The notes under the pieces are model-generated. The model searched no databases, was not told the origin of the DNA, and worked only from the letters and a program-made list of their open reading frames with translations. A DNA stretch of 25,335 nt from UBA9732 sp963609725. GTDB taxonomy: Bacteria; Spirochaetota; Spirochaetia; Sphaerochaetales; Sphaerochaetaceae. Each line of letters starts with the position of its first letter. The first letter of the stretch is position 1. The stretch is from the NCBI GenBank assembly GCA_963609725.1, contig CAVDLI010000015.1:1-25335 (forward strand). Reading direction: 5' to 3'. The position numbers and the translations under genes were made by a program. Positions 14,940 to 22,000 of this stretch are shown here, in pieces.

Positions 14940-15446
14940 ATGGCAGCAGATATCAATGTGGTCGTATTAGTTGGACGTCTTACGCGCGACTGTGAGCTTA
15001 AGTCAACACCACAAGGAACTTCCATTTGCCGTTTTTCTATTGCTGTCAACAGAAGAAAGAGGTCTGGAGACAAATGGGAAGACGAGGTAAGTTACTTTGA
15101 TGTTTCTCTTTGGGGTAAGTCTGCAGAAAACATGAGTTCTTATCTTAAAAAGGGTCGCCAAGTATCCATTCAAGGAGAATTAAGACAGAATAGATGGGAA
15201 CAAGATGGTCAATCTCATTCAAGAATTGAGGTAGTTGCCAACAGTGTTCAGCTTTTGAGCAGTGGTAATCAACAAGGTGGTTCTTCTCAAGATGGTTCAA
15301 ACTTCCAAAGTGGTCAAAATTCACAGAATGGAGGATATCAGAATGGGTACCAGAACCATCAGCAAAACAAAGCCCCTCAAATGGCGGCTTCTGAGTCTGA
15401 TTTTGGAGGTCCTGAAGCCTTCGATGATGCAGACATACCATTTTGA
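14940..15446 (+). CDS. ssb: Single-stranded DNA-binding protein
   Basis: A 168-residue SSB. The OB fold covers about residues 1-110 (NVVVLVGRLTRDCELK...SYFDVSLWGKSAE...ISIQGELRQNRW-type sequence). It is followed by a Gln/Asn/Gly/Ser-rich linker and the acidic tip DDADIPF that recruits replication and repair partners. Start: ATG after AGGAG. It sits between rpsF and rpsR, as in many bacteria, 119 bases after rpsF. Confidence 0.97.
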   Translation: MAADINVVVLVGRLTRDCELKSTPQGTSICRFSIAVNRRKRSGDKWEDEVSYFDVSLWGKSAENMSSYLKKGRQVSIQGELRQNRWEQDGQSHSRIEVVANSVQLLSSGNQQGGSSQDGSNFQSGQNSQNGGYQNGYQNHQQNKAPQMAASESDFGGPEAFDDADIPF

Positions 15447-15477
15447 TTTATAGGATTGATTTATAGGAGAAATTCAA

Positions 15478-15762
15478 ATGCATGATGAAAAAGATGCAAT
15501 GACCAATGAGGCAGTAGGTAGCTTCAGAGATAAAAAGATGGGCGGAAAGCGCACTAATTTTAAGAAAAAGGTTTGTAAGTTCTGTGCTCAAAAGACTGAG
15601 CCTGATTACAAAAATCCAGAGGCACTTAGACGCTGCACAACAGAGAGAGGAAAAATTCTTCCTGCACGTATTACTGGAACATGTGCAAAGCACCAGAGAG
15701 CTCTTACAAGAGAAATCAAGAGAGCTAGAGTTCTTGCATATCTTCCTTTTGATAAGCAGTAA
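15478..15762 (+). CDS. rpsR: 30S ribosomal protein bS18
   Basis: A 94-residue bS18. It has CKFC, a later Cys in RRCTTERGKILPARITGT, and a final CAKHQR, so the Cys set of a zinc-binding (C+) version appears to be kept; this is by eye. An N-terminal extension of about 25 residues precedes the core. Start: ATG after ATAGGAG. The stop codon lies inside an 18-base tandem duplication (15746-15781). Confidence 0.96.
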   Translation: MHDEKDAMTNEAVGSFRDKKMGGKRTNFKKKVCKFCAQKTEPDYKNPEALRRCTTERGKILPARITGTCAKHQRALTREIKRARVLAYLPFDKQ

Positions 15763-15781
15763 GCTTTTGATAAACAGTAAA
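15746..15781 (+). repeat. 18-bp tandem duplication across the rpsR stop codon
   Basis: CTTTTGATAAGCAGTAAG (15746-15763) is followed by CTTTTGATAAACAGTAAA (15764-15781), two differences. The second copy stays in frame, so a readthrough product would repeat FDKQ and stop again. Further short GTAAGATTG-like units follow to about 15825. Confidence 0.8.
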
Positions 15782-15851
15782 ATTGCAGTAAGATTGCAAC
15801 AAATTTGTAATAAGATTGTAATAAGGTGTAGTTGATAAAAGGAAGCCTAAA

Positions 15852-16781
15852 GTGGAGCAGGGAACTGACAAAAATATTTTGAGGGACTTGGTTTTTGCAA
15901 CCTTAGTGGGCATTCTCTTCTCACGTTTTTCGTTGGGAAGTTTGCTTATGACAGTGCCCATTTTACTTGTTAGTTCTAGAGTAAGAAAAACAGTATACAT
16001 TTGGCTTTCGTACATATTGTTGTTTTTGGGAGCTGTTCTTTGGACAGTTATAGAAGACAAAGAGCTGCTTTCAACACAGTATGTGGGTATGATTGTGGTT
16101 TCACTTTTCATGCCCGTGTGTACGATAGCCGGCAGTGCAATGTGGACTTTTTCAAGAAGCAGGAGCCATGTAGCACTTAGAAGGTACTTCTTGGCTTGTA
16201 TTCCAGTGGTTTTCATGGGGCTTGCTATGGCGTTGTGGTTTTCATCGTCTATGGCAGAACCTATTAGAGAATTGCTGAAAAGCTCAGTATTGTACATGTT
16301 CCCAGAGGAAACTCTTGGCTTTAGCATAGAAACTTTTTTAGACACACTAATTTCTTTTCTTATGCTAATTTATGTTCCAATGGGAATGATTGCTACTGGA
16401 ATTCCAGTCTTGGTATCAGAACTTCTTTTATACCGGGACGACGAAGCTTGGCAGTATGATTTTGCATTCATGAAACTTCCAGACTCTTTTGTATGGGGGT
16501 TTCTTGGAATTTGGATCTTAGCTTTGACTTCAAATTTTGTGGAATTTCCTAGCTATCTTACAATTGCATGTTGGAATTTGGCATTGGCCTTTGGAGTGCT
16601 TTATGCAATTCAAGGTGTTTCAATTCTTGTTGCACTTTTTAGACGTAGAACAGCTGTGGTGAGTGCTGGAAGAGTCGTAGTTTTAGTATTCTTTCTTTGC
16701 ATGATCCCAGGGCTTAACGTTGTGGCTTTTGTAGGACTTCCAATATTGGGAGTTTTGGAAACGTGGATTAGATTTAGATGA
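15852..16781 (+). CDS. DUF2232 (YybS-like) integral membrane protein
   Basis: A 309-residue polytopic membrane protein, about eight hydrophobic segments, with a short charged N-terminus. It resembles DUF2232/YybS by topology and above all by location: in Firmicutes a yybS gene sits just before rplI and dnaB, as here. Its function is unknown. The start is a GTG at 15852-15854 behind AAAGGAAG. It is cotranscribed with the ribosomal cluster in all likelihood, 89 bases after rpsR. The family call is moderately secure; membrane location is clear. Confidence 0.7.
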   Translation: MEQGTDKNILRDLVFATLVGILFSRFSLGSLLMTVPILLVSSRVRKTVYIWLSYILLFLGAVLWTVIEDKELLSTQYVGMIVVSLFMPVCTIAGSAMWTFSRSRSHVALRRYFLACIPVVFMGLAMALWFSSSMAEPIRELLKSSVLYMFPEETLGFSIETFLDTLISFLMLIYVPMGMIATGIPVLVSELLLYRDDEAWQYDFAFMKLPDSFVWGFLGIWILALTSNFVEFPSYLTIACWNLALAFGVLYAIQGVSILVALFRRRTAVVSAGRVVVLVFFLCMIPGLNVVAFVGLPILGVLETWIRFR

Positions 16782-16920
16782 TGTTTTAGGTCCCAAATAT
16801 TGTGTTATTAGAATGTCATGTAAATACAATCCCATGGGGTTTTGTAAAAATAGCTTTATGAGGTTGTTTTGCAGAACTTCTTGTACTAAGAGAAATAATA
16901 CTTAATAAAGGAGTATTCAT

Positions 16921-17538
16921 ATGAAAATCATTTTGAATCAGGACGTACCTAACCTTGGAGAAGAGGGAGATGTCTGTGTGGTAAAGGATGGATATGCTCG
17001 TAACTATCTGTTGCCCACTGGTGCTGCGGTACTGTACACAAGCGAGAATTTAGCAATTTTTAAGAGCAGAGCAGCTGCAATTGAAAAACGCAAGATTGCA
17101 AAACGTCAGGCATCTGCAAGCCTTAAAGAAAGACTTGACAGCGTGAGCCTTGACATGGTTGTTTCAGCAGGAGATTCAGGAAAGCTCTTTGGTTCTGTTA
17201 CACCTCTTATGATTCAAGAAGCTCTTGCAAAACTTGGTTTTGACATTGAGAAGAAGAGAATTGAGGTTGCAACACATTCAATTAAGATGGTTGGTGTTTA
17301 TAATGCAAAAATTCATCTTTATGAGAATGAATCTTCTGTTATTAAGCTGAACGTTCTAAGTGAAGCTGTTGTTAAAGCAGAAGAGAAAGCTGCTAGGGAT
17401 GCAAAAGCAAAAGCTGAAGCAGAGGCTGCAAAAGCAGCAAAAGCTGCAAAAGAAGCAGAAGAAAAAGTAGCAGCAGAAAAAGCTTCTGAGCCAGAAGAGC
17501 CAGCTAAAGAAGAAGCTCCGGCTCCTGTTGAAGGCTAA
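16921..17538 (+). CDS. rplI: 50S ribosomal protein bL9 with long acidic/basic tail
   Basis: A 205-residue bL9. The N-terminal rRNA-binding domain shows the family signature GEEGDVCVVKDGYARNYLLP, followed by the long connecting helix and a C-terminal domain up to about residue 150. Beyond this lies a tail of about 55 residues rich in Ala, Lys and Glu (repeated AKAxAE and AKAAK units, ending EEPAKEEAPAPVEG), absent from the 150-residue standard form. Start: ATG after AAAGGAG. It precedes dnaB, a widely conserved pairing. Confidence 0.95.
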   Translation: MKIILNQDVPNLGEEGDVCVVKDGYARNYLLPTGAAVLYTSENLAIFKSRAAAIEKRKIAKRQASASLKERLDSVSLDMVVSAGDSGKLFGSVTPLMIQEALAKLGFDIEKKRIEVATHSIKMVGVYNAKIHLYENESSVIKLNVLSEAVVKAEEKAARDAKAKAEAEAAKAAKAAKEAEEKVAAEKASEPEEPAKEEAPAPVEG

Positions 17539-17561
17539 GACTGTCTTTGTTGGTTATACTT

Positions 17562-17587
17562 GCAGCTCGCTGGAAACAGCGGGCTGT
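17562..17587 (+). other. GNRA-capped hairpin between rplI and dnaB
   Basis: AGCTCGCTG (17564-17572), GAAA tetraloop, CAGCGGGCT (17577-17585), nine pairs including one G-U, extended by C-G and a G-U outside. It is the most stable-looking structure in the gap. No U-tract follows, so it is more likely a processing or mRNA-stability element than a terminator. Confidence 0.55.
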
Positions 17588-17597
17588 GTTGTCTAAA

Positions 17598-17624
17598 GAA
17601 CTGTGGCAAAATTTGTTACAGTTC
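17598..17624 (+). other. Second hairpin between rplI and dnaB
   Basis: GAACTGT (17598-17604) against ACAGTTC (17618-17624), with CAAA/TTTG inside. No U-tract. It lies 37 bases before the dnaB ATG. Confidence 0.45.
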
Positions 17625-17661
17625 CTAAAGCTTTATAATTGACGTTAATGGAGGCCTAGAT

Positions 17662-19053
17662 ATGGCAAGTAGTCTAATAGGCAGGGTTCCCCCTCAAAAT
17701 ATTGATGCTGAAGTTGCGTTGCTTGGCTCAATACTTCTCAGAAACAGAGCTCTAGATGATGTTATATCAATTCTTACTAAAGATGATTTTTATCAGCGCT
17801 CTCACATGCTTATATGGGAAGGAATTGTTGGGCTTAGAAACGACAAGCCAAGTGTGACTATAGACCTCCTTTCACTTACGCAATACTTGTCAGAAAAGGG
17901 CACTTTGACAGAGTGTGGAGGCCCGTCTTACATTGCAGGGCTTACTGATTCTGTCCCTTCTTCAACCAATGCGGTGTACTATGCTCAGATAATTCGCAAT
18001 TGTGCTATAAAAAGGCGTCTCATAGATTTGTCTGTTCTTGTGGGAGATAAGGCTTTTGACGAAACGCAAGACGTGCAGAAATCAATAGACGAGGTTGAAC
18101 AGAAAATATCGGCCTTGGGAAGTAGTATTGGCACAAATAATTATACCGATGTCGGAAGTCTTATCCTTAGAGTGGTTGACGATGTCCATGACAGACAGTC
18201 TGGCAAAAAGACAAGTGGTATTTCGTCTGGGTTTAGGCAATTAGACAGGCTTATTGGTGGGTTTAAGCCGTCAGATATGGTAATTATTGCTGCCCGTCCA
18301 TCTGTTGGAAAGACAGCTTTGGGCTTAAATATTGCAATTAATATGGCTTTTGGGCCAAATCCTGTTCCCGTTGGGTTCTTTTCATTGGAAATGTCGGGTG
18401 CATCTCTTGTGGAAAGAGTTTTGTCAAATAGGGGTCAAATTAATAATACAATTCTTAGAAACGGAAAATTGGATAAAGACTCGGAGCAGAGACTTATGGA
18501 TACTGCCGGTATGCTTTATGAAAATGCAAAGAATCTTCTTATTCAAGATACGCCAAACATTAGTCTTATGGAAATACGCTCTCAAGCTAGAAGAATGAAG
18601 AGAGAGAACAATATTCAGGCTATTTTTATTGACTATATTGGATTAATTGACCTTCAAGGCCCGGCTAGTATGCCACGTCATGAACAGGTTTCTATAATTT
18701 CTAGGTCTCTTAAGAGTCTTGCTAGAGAGCTAAATGTTCCTGTCATTTGTCTTGCACAAGTTAATAGAGAAGGTGGAAAAGATAGACCTCCAATGCTTGC
18801 AGACTTAAGAGATTCAGGCTCAATTGAGCAGGATGCAGACCTTGTAATATTGCTAGATGACCCGTCAAAACGTCTTAATGAAGAAGGAAAAATCACGCAA
18901 TACGAAGAGGAAGACTCTGAGTCTGAAGAACAATCTGTAAAAATGAAGCCTCTAAAAATCATTATTGCAAAACAAAGAAACGGAAGCACTGGTGCTTTTA
19001 ATCTCAACTTTGTTGCAGACTATATGTCTTTTAGAGAAATAGAAAAGTTTTAG
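17662..19053 (+). CDS. dnaB: Replicative DNA helicase DnaB
   Basis: A 463-residue hexameric helicase. The N-terminal DnaB domain (about 8-110) begins PPQNIDAEVALLGSILL; the RecA-like domain has Walker A ARPSVGKT (211-218), Walker B IFIDY (321-325), and KQRNGSTGAF near the C-terminus. It unwinds DNA ahead of the replisome and loads primase. Length is normal with no intein. An acidic insert (about 404-426, rich in Glu/Asp/Ser) sits before the final strand. Start: ATG after GGAGG. Its TAG stop begins a stretch of TTTAGAG tandem repeats. Confidence 0.97.
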   Translation: MASSLIGRVPPQNIDAEVALLGSILLRNRALDDVISILTKDDFYQRSHMLIWEGIVGLRNDKPSVTIDLLSLTQYLSEKGTLTECGGPSYIAGLTDSVPSSTNAVYYAQIIRNCAIKRRLIDLSVLVGDKAFDETQDVQKSIDEVEQKISALGSSIGTNNYTDVGSLILRVVDDVHDRQSGKKTSGISSGFRQLDRLIGGFKPSDMVIIAARPSVGKTALGLNIAINMAFGPNPVPVGFFSLEMSGASLVERVLSNRGQINNTILRNGKLDKDSEQRLMDTAGMLYENAKNLLIQDTPNISLMEIRSQARRMKRENNIQAIFIDYIGLIDLQGPASMPRHEQVSIISRSLKSLARELNVPVICLAQVNREGGKDRPPMLADLRDSGSIEQDADLVILLDDPSKRLNEEGKITQYEEEDSESEEQSVKMKPLKIIIAKQRNGSTGAFNLNFVADYMSFREIEKF

Positions 19054-19172
19054 AGGTTTAGAGAAGTTTAGAGTTTTAGAGATAATCTAGAGGGCTTCTA
19101 GTAGGTTTCTAGTGGTTTTCTAGAGTGGTTTCTAGGAGAATTTCTAAAGGATTTCTAAAGAATTTCTAAAGA
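19047..19172 (+). repeat. Degenerate tandem repeats after dnaB
   Basis: Four loose GTTTTAGAG-type units (19047-19080) start in the last codons of dnaB and include its stop. After TTTCTAG-rich sequence there are three 11-base units ATTTCTAAAGR at 19140-19172. The block carries no open frame of note and looks like slippage-grown filler. Confidence 0.65.
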
Positions 19173-19195
19173 ATTTTGCAAAAGTCTACTGTTTT

Positions 19196-19250
19196 GAGGT
19201 TTTTTGTAAAGCTGCCTTCTTTCACAAAGCTCATTTTGTAAAAACCTCTT
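19196..19250 (+). terminator. Palindromic element copy C, probable dnaB terminator
   Basis: A 53-base relative of copies A and B, with the same centre (AAAGCTGCCTTC...CACAAAGCTCATTTT) and arms GAGGTTTTTT / AAAAACCTC. It is followed by TTTTATATTTTTTTG on the plus strand, so this copy has the U-tract of an intrinsic terminator and would end the rpsF-dnaB transcript. Confidence 0.65.
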
Positions 19251-19296
19251 TTATATTTTTTTGTGCCTTGGTGTAGACTTTAACAGTAAACATTTG

Positions 19297-19313
19297 TGAT
19301 AATGTTCTTATCA
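19297..19313 (+). promoter_or_regulatory. Operator over the -10 and start of tetR
   Basis: TGATAATGTTCTTATCA, with 6-base arms and a 5-base centre, contains the GATAAT -10 box (19298-19303) and touches the ATG at 19313. A TAGACT -35 lies 18 bases upstream. A repressor here would block the gene itself. The same arms recur at 20009-20025 before ohyA. Confidence 0.6.
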
Positions 19314-19867
19314 TGTCGCAAATAACAAAGCGTGCACTGGAACAATCTCTAAAGAATCTTCTTTTGAAGAAGCCTCTTACAAAAATAACTGTCAGCGACA
19401 TTGCTGAGGATTGTGGCATTAATCGCATGACATTTTATTATCACTTTAGAGATGTATATGATCTTGTTGAATGGTCATGTCTTGAAGATGCAAGGCAAGC
19501 ACTTGAAGAGAAAAAGACTTATGACACTTGGCAACAAGGTTTTTTACAAATCTTTGAAGCTGTTCTCAAAAACAAGCCATTTATTATGAATGTTTATCAT
19601 TGTGTTCATAGAGAGAAGGTCGAGCTGTATCTTGCTCCGCTTGTGGATAATCTTCTACTTGGCGTTATAGATAAAGAAGCAGAGAAAGTCTCTATTCGTG
19701 AAGACGACAAACAATTCATAGCAAAAGTTTATTCATACATTTTCATTGGGATAATGCTTGATTGGATACGGGACGATATGCGTGAAAATCCAGAAGAAAT
19801 AGTAGAGCGTCTTGCTAAACTAATTAAAGGTTCTATTTCAAAAGCTGTATCTAGGTTTGCACACTGA
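19313..19867 (+). CDS. TetR-family transcriptional regulator
   Basis: A 184-residue repressor-type protein. The helix-turn-helix is KITVSDIAEDCGINRMTFYYHFRDVYDLV (about residues 23-51 by pattern; only key residues matter: T-V-S-D-I-A and FYYHF). The C-terminal ligand-binding half looks like the DhaS/TetR_C_8 group. No Shine-Dalgarno site precedes the ATG, and the -10 box ends 9 bases before it, so the mRNA may be nearly leaderless. It lies 271 bases before ohyA on the same strand and shares a palindromic operator with it, which suggests it controls itself and ohyA, with a fatty acid or related ligand as inducer (inferred). Confidence 0.85.
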   Translation: MSQITKRALEQSLKNLLLKKPLTKITVSDIAEDCGINRMTFYYHFRDVYDLVEWSCLEDARQALEEKKTYDTWQQGFLQIFEAVLKNKPFIMNVYHCVHREKVELYLAPLVDNLLLGVIDKEAEKVSIREDDKQFIAKVYSYIFIGIMLDWIRDDMRENPEEIVERLAKLIKGSISKAVSRFAH

Positions 19868-19958
19868 TTTTGCAAAACCTCTAAAATGCTTGTGAAGTGC
19901 ATGAACGAGTGAAATGCATGAAAGTGTATGTAAAGAGCCAGTGAAGAGGTCTCAAGGA

Positions 19959-19986
19959 TTTTATCAAAACTCCCTTTTTGATAAAA
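19959..19986 (+). terminator. Perfect hairpin after tetR, terminator or further operator
   Basis: TTTTATCAAAA (19959-19969), CTCCCT, TTTTGATAAAA (19976-19986): a perfect 11-base inverted repeat containing the TTATCA/TGATAA half-sites in reverse order. It could end the tetR transcript (T-rich but no long U-tract) or bind the same repressor. Confidence 0.45.
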
Positions 19987-20025
19987 ATTTATACAATTTT
20001 TATCTGCGTGATAAATCTTTTATCA
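19980..20025 (+). promoter_or_regulatory. Operator cluster upstream of ohyA
   Basis: GATAAAAATT-TATAC-AATTTTTATC (19980-20004) is a perfect 10-base inverted repeat. TGATAAATCTTTTATCA (20009-20025) follows: 7-base arms, three-base centre, the same TGATAA-N5-TTATCA pattern as at tetR. A CATAAT -10-like box lies at 20065-20070, but no good -35 is seen, so the promoter itself is unsure. Confidence 0.55.
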
Positions 20026-20096
20026 TTCAGATTTTATTGCTTATTGTCTCTTAAATAAAGCTCACATAATTTTAAGGCAAATAAAAAAGAATGTGA

Positions 20097-20122
20097 GAGG
20101 TTCTTGCAATTGTAAAAACCTC
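20097..20122. repeat. Compact palindromic element in the ohyA leader
   Basis: GAGGTTCTTGCAA is inverted against TTGTAAAAACCTC with no spacer, giving a 26-base hairpin. It ends at the AAGAGGAG ribosome binding site of ohyA (20123-20130), so folding could affect access to that site. Confidence 0.65.
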
Positions 20123-20138
20123 AAGAGGAGATTGCATT

Positions 20139-21932
20139 ATGTATTATTCTGCTGGAAATTATGAATCATTTGCACGTCCGGAAAAACCCAAGGGTGTTGA
20201 TAAGAAGTCAGCTTATATTATTGGAACAGGACTAGCCGGCCTTACTGCTGCATTTTATCTTGTTCGTGATGGGCAAATGAAAGGTGAGCACATTCACTTA
20301 CTTGAAAAGTTGGAGCTCGCAGGAGGAAGTTGTGATGGATACAGAGATATCACAAAAGGCTTCTATATGCGTGGCGGACGAGAAATGGACAACCATTTTG
20401 AGGTTATGTGGGATACATTCCGTGATGTTCCATCATTGGAAACTCCTAATATTTCTGTATTGGATGAGTATTATTGGCTTAACAAGCATGATCCCAATTA
20501 TTCTCTCTGCCGTGCAACTGTAAATAGAGGTCAGGATGCACATACAGACAAAAAATTTGCATTGGACAAGCAATCTGCAATGGCATTGTCAAAACTCTTT
20601 ATTACTCCAGAAAAGGATTTGGAAGACAAGAAGATTTCTGAAGTTCTTCCAGAATCATTTTGGAATACAAATTTTTGGCTTTACTGGCAGACAATGTTTG
20701 CATTCCAAAAATGGTCAAGTGCTCTAGAAATGAAGAGATATCTTTGCAGATATGTACACCACATTGATGGACTTCCAGATTTCAGTGCACTACGTTTCAC
20801 AAAATATAATCAGTATGAAAGTATGATTTTGCCTCTTGTTAAGTACCTTGAATCACACAATGTACATATTGAATATGGCATGGATGTGAAGAATGTTGTC
20901 ATTGCTACCAAGGGAAACAAGAAGATTGCAAAGAAGATTGTTTATGTCAAAGATGGCAAAGAGCAGTCAATTGATCTAATTGAAGACGATCTCGTATTTA
21001 TTACTAATGGGTGTTGTACAGACACATCTTGCTATGGAGATCAAACACATGCACCTGATTTGTCCAAAGTTAAGAACGGATGTGGTGAGTCTTGGGACAT
21101 GTGGAAGAATATTGCAAAGCAAGCAAAACATGGAGAGTTTGGAAATCCTGATGCTTTCTGTAGTGACGTTGATGCAACAAACTGGATGAGTGCCACAGTA
21201 GCTACGTCCAATGAAGAGATTATTCAGTACATTATGAATGTTTGTAAGAGAGATCCTCGCTCTGGAAAGGTAACAACTGGTGGTATTGTAACTGTCAAAG
21301 ACAGCACCAATAATTGGTATCTTTCTTGGACAATTAACCGCCAGCCACAGTTCAAATCTCAGGATAAGAATATGGTTCTTGTTTGGGTGTATGCACTGAA
21401 TACTAACAAAGAAGGTAACTACGTAAAGAAAGCAATGAGGGACTGTACAGGAGAAGAAGTGTGCCGTGAATGGTTGTACCATATTGGAGTACCTACAGAG
21501 AAGATTGATGCTCTCTCTCATGATGCTTGCAACACTACGACTTGCTTTATGCCATACATTAATGCATTCTTCCAGCCTCGTAAGGAATCAGACAGACCAA
21601 AAGTTGTTCCAGATGGCTCTGTAAATTTTGCTTTCATTGGACAGTTTGCTGAAACTCCAAGAGACACAATCTTTACAACCGAATACTCAATGAGAACTGG
21701 AATGGAATCTGTTTACACACTTCTAAATGTTGACCGTGGAGTCCCAGAGGTTTGGGGTAGCAAGTATGATGTTAGAGAACTGCTTCGCGCTTGTTATTAT
21801 GCAATAGACAAAAAACCTCTCTCTGAAATAAAACTTACACTCATAGAGCGTAAATTGCTTCGTACAGTTACAAAGAAGACTGCCGGCACAGACCTTGAGT
21901 TGCTACTTCGTGAAAGTGGTCTCATTAAATAA
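20139..21932 (+). CDS. ohyA: Oleate hydratase (FAD-dependent, MCRA family)
   Basis: A 597-residue oleate hydratase, which adds water to the cis-9 double bond of unsaturated fatty acids to give 10-hydroxy products. The FAD-binding Rossmann motif GTGLAG is at 29-34, followed by the family block RGGREMDNHFE with Glu82, the residue that activates water in characterised members. Tyr201 in KRYLCRYVHHI matches the second catalytic residue of the Staphylococcus enzyme by position. The C-terminal NFAFIGQFAETPRDTIFTTE is also typical. Length is normal. Start: ATG after AAGAGGAG. It stands downstream of the TetR gene with shared operators, and ends in a bidirectional terminator facing rseP. In host-associated bacteria these enzymes detoxify host or diet fatty acids. 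Confidence 0.96.
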   Translation: MYYSAGNYESFARPEKPKGVDKKSAYIIGTGLAGLTAAFYLVRDGQMKGEHIHLLEKLELAGGSCDGYRDITKGFYMRGGREMDNHFEVMWDTFRDVPSLETPNISVLDEYYWLNKHDPNYSLCRATVNRGQDAHTDKKFALDKQSAMALSKLFITPEKDLEDKKISEVLPESFWNTNFWLYWQTMFAFQKWSSALEMKRYLCRYVHHIDGLPDFSALRFTKYNQYESMILPLVKYLESHNVHIEYGMDVKNVVIATKGNKKIAKKIVYVKDGKEQSIDLIEDDLVFITNGCCTDTSCYGDQTHAPDLSKVKNGCGESWDMWKNIAKQAKHGEFGNPDAFCSDVDATNWMSATVATSNEEIIQYIMNVCKRDPRSGKVTTGGIVTVKDSTNNWYLSWTINRQPQFKSQDKNMVLVWVYALNTNKEGNYVKKAMRDCTGEEVCREWLYHIGVPTEKIDALSHDACNTTTCFMPYINAFFQPRKESDRPKVVPDGSVNFAFIGQFAETPRDTIFTTEYSMRTGMESVYTLLNVDRGVPEVWGSKYDVRELLRACYYAIDKKPLSEIKLTLIERKLLRTVTKKTAGTDLELLLRESGLIK

Positions 21933-21940
21933 CAAGAATT

Positions 21941-21990
21941 AGAGGTCTTTACAAGTTCTGTAGGTTTTACAGATTTTTGCAAAGACCTCT
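21941..21990. terminator. Bidirectional terminator between ohyA and rseP
   Basis: AGAGGTCTTT (21941-21950) is perfectly inverted to AAAGACCTCT (21981-21990), extended inward by ACAA/TTGC-type pairs, with an inner CTGTA/TACAG stem. TTTTAATT follows on the plus strand. The genes on either side converge and end at 21932 and 22001. The arms belong to the dispersed GAGGTT...AACCTC family. Confidence 0.75.
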
Positions 21991-22000
21991 TTTAATTGAT

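Noticed and set aside
19047..19172. CRISPR-like array
   Set aside because: Units are 9-11 bases, degenerate and adjoining, with no spacers of constant length and no cas genes.
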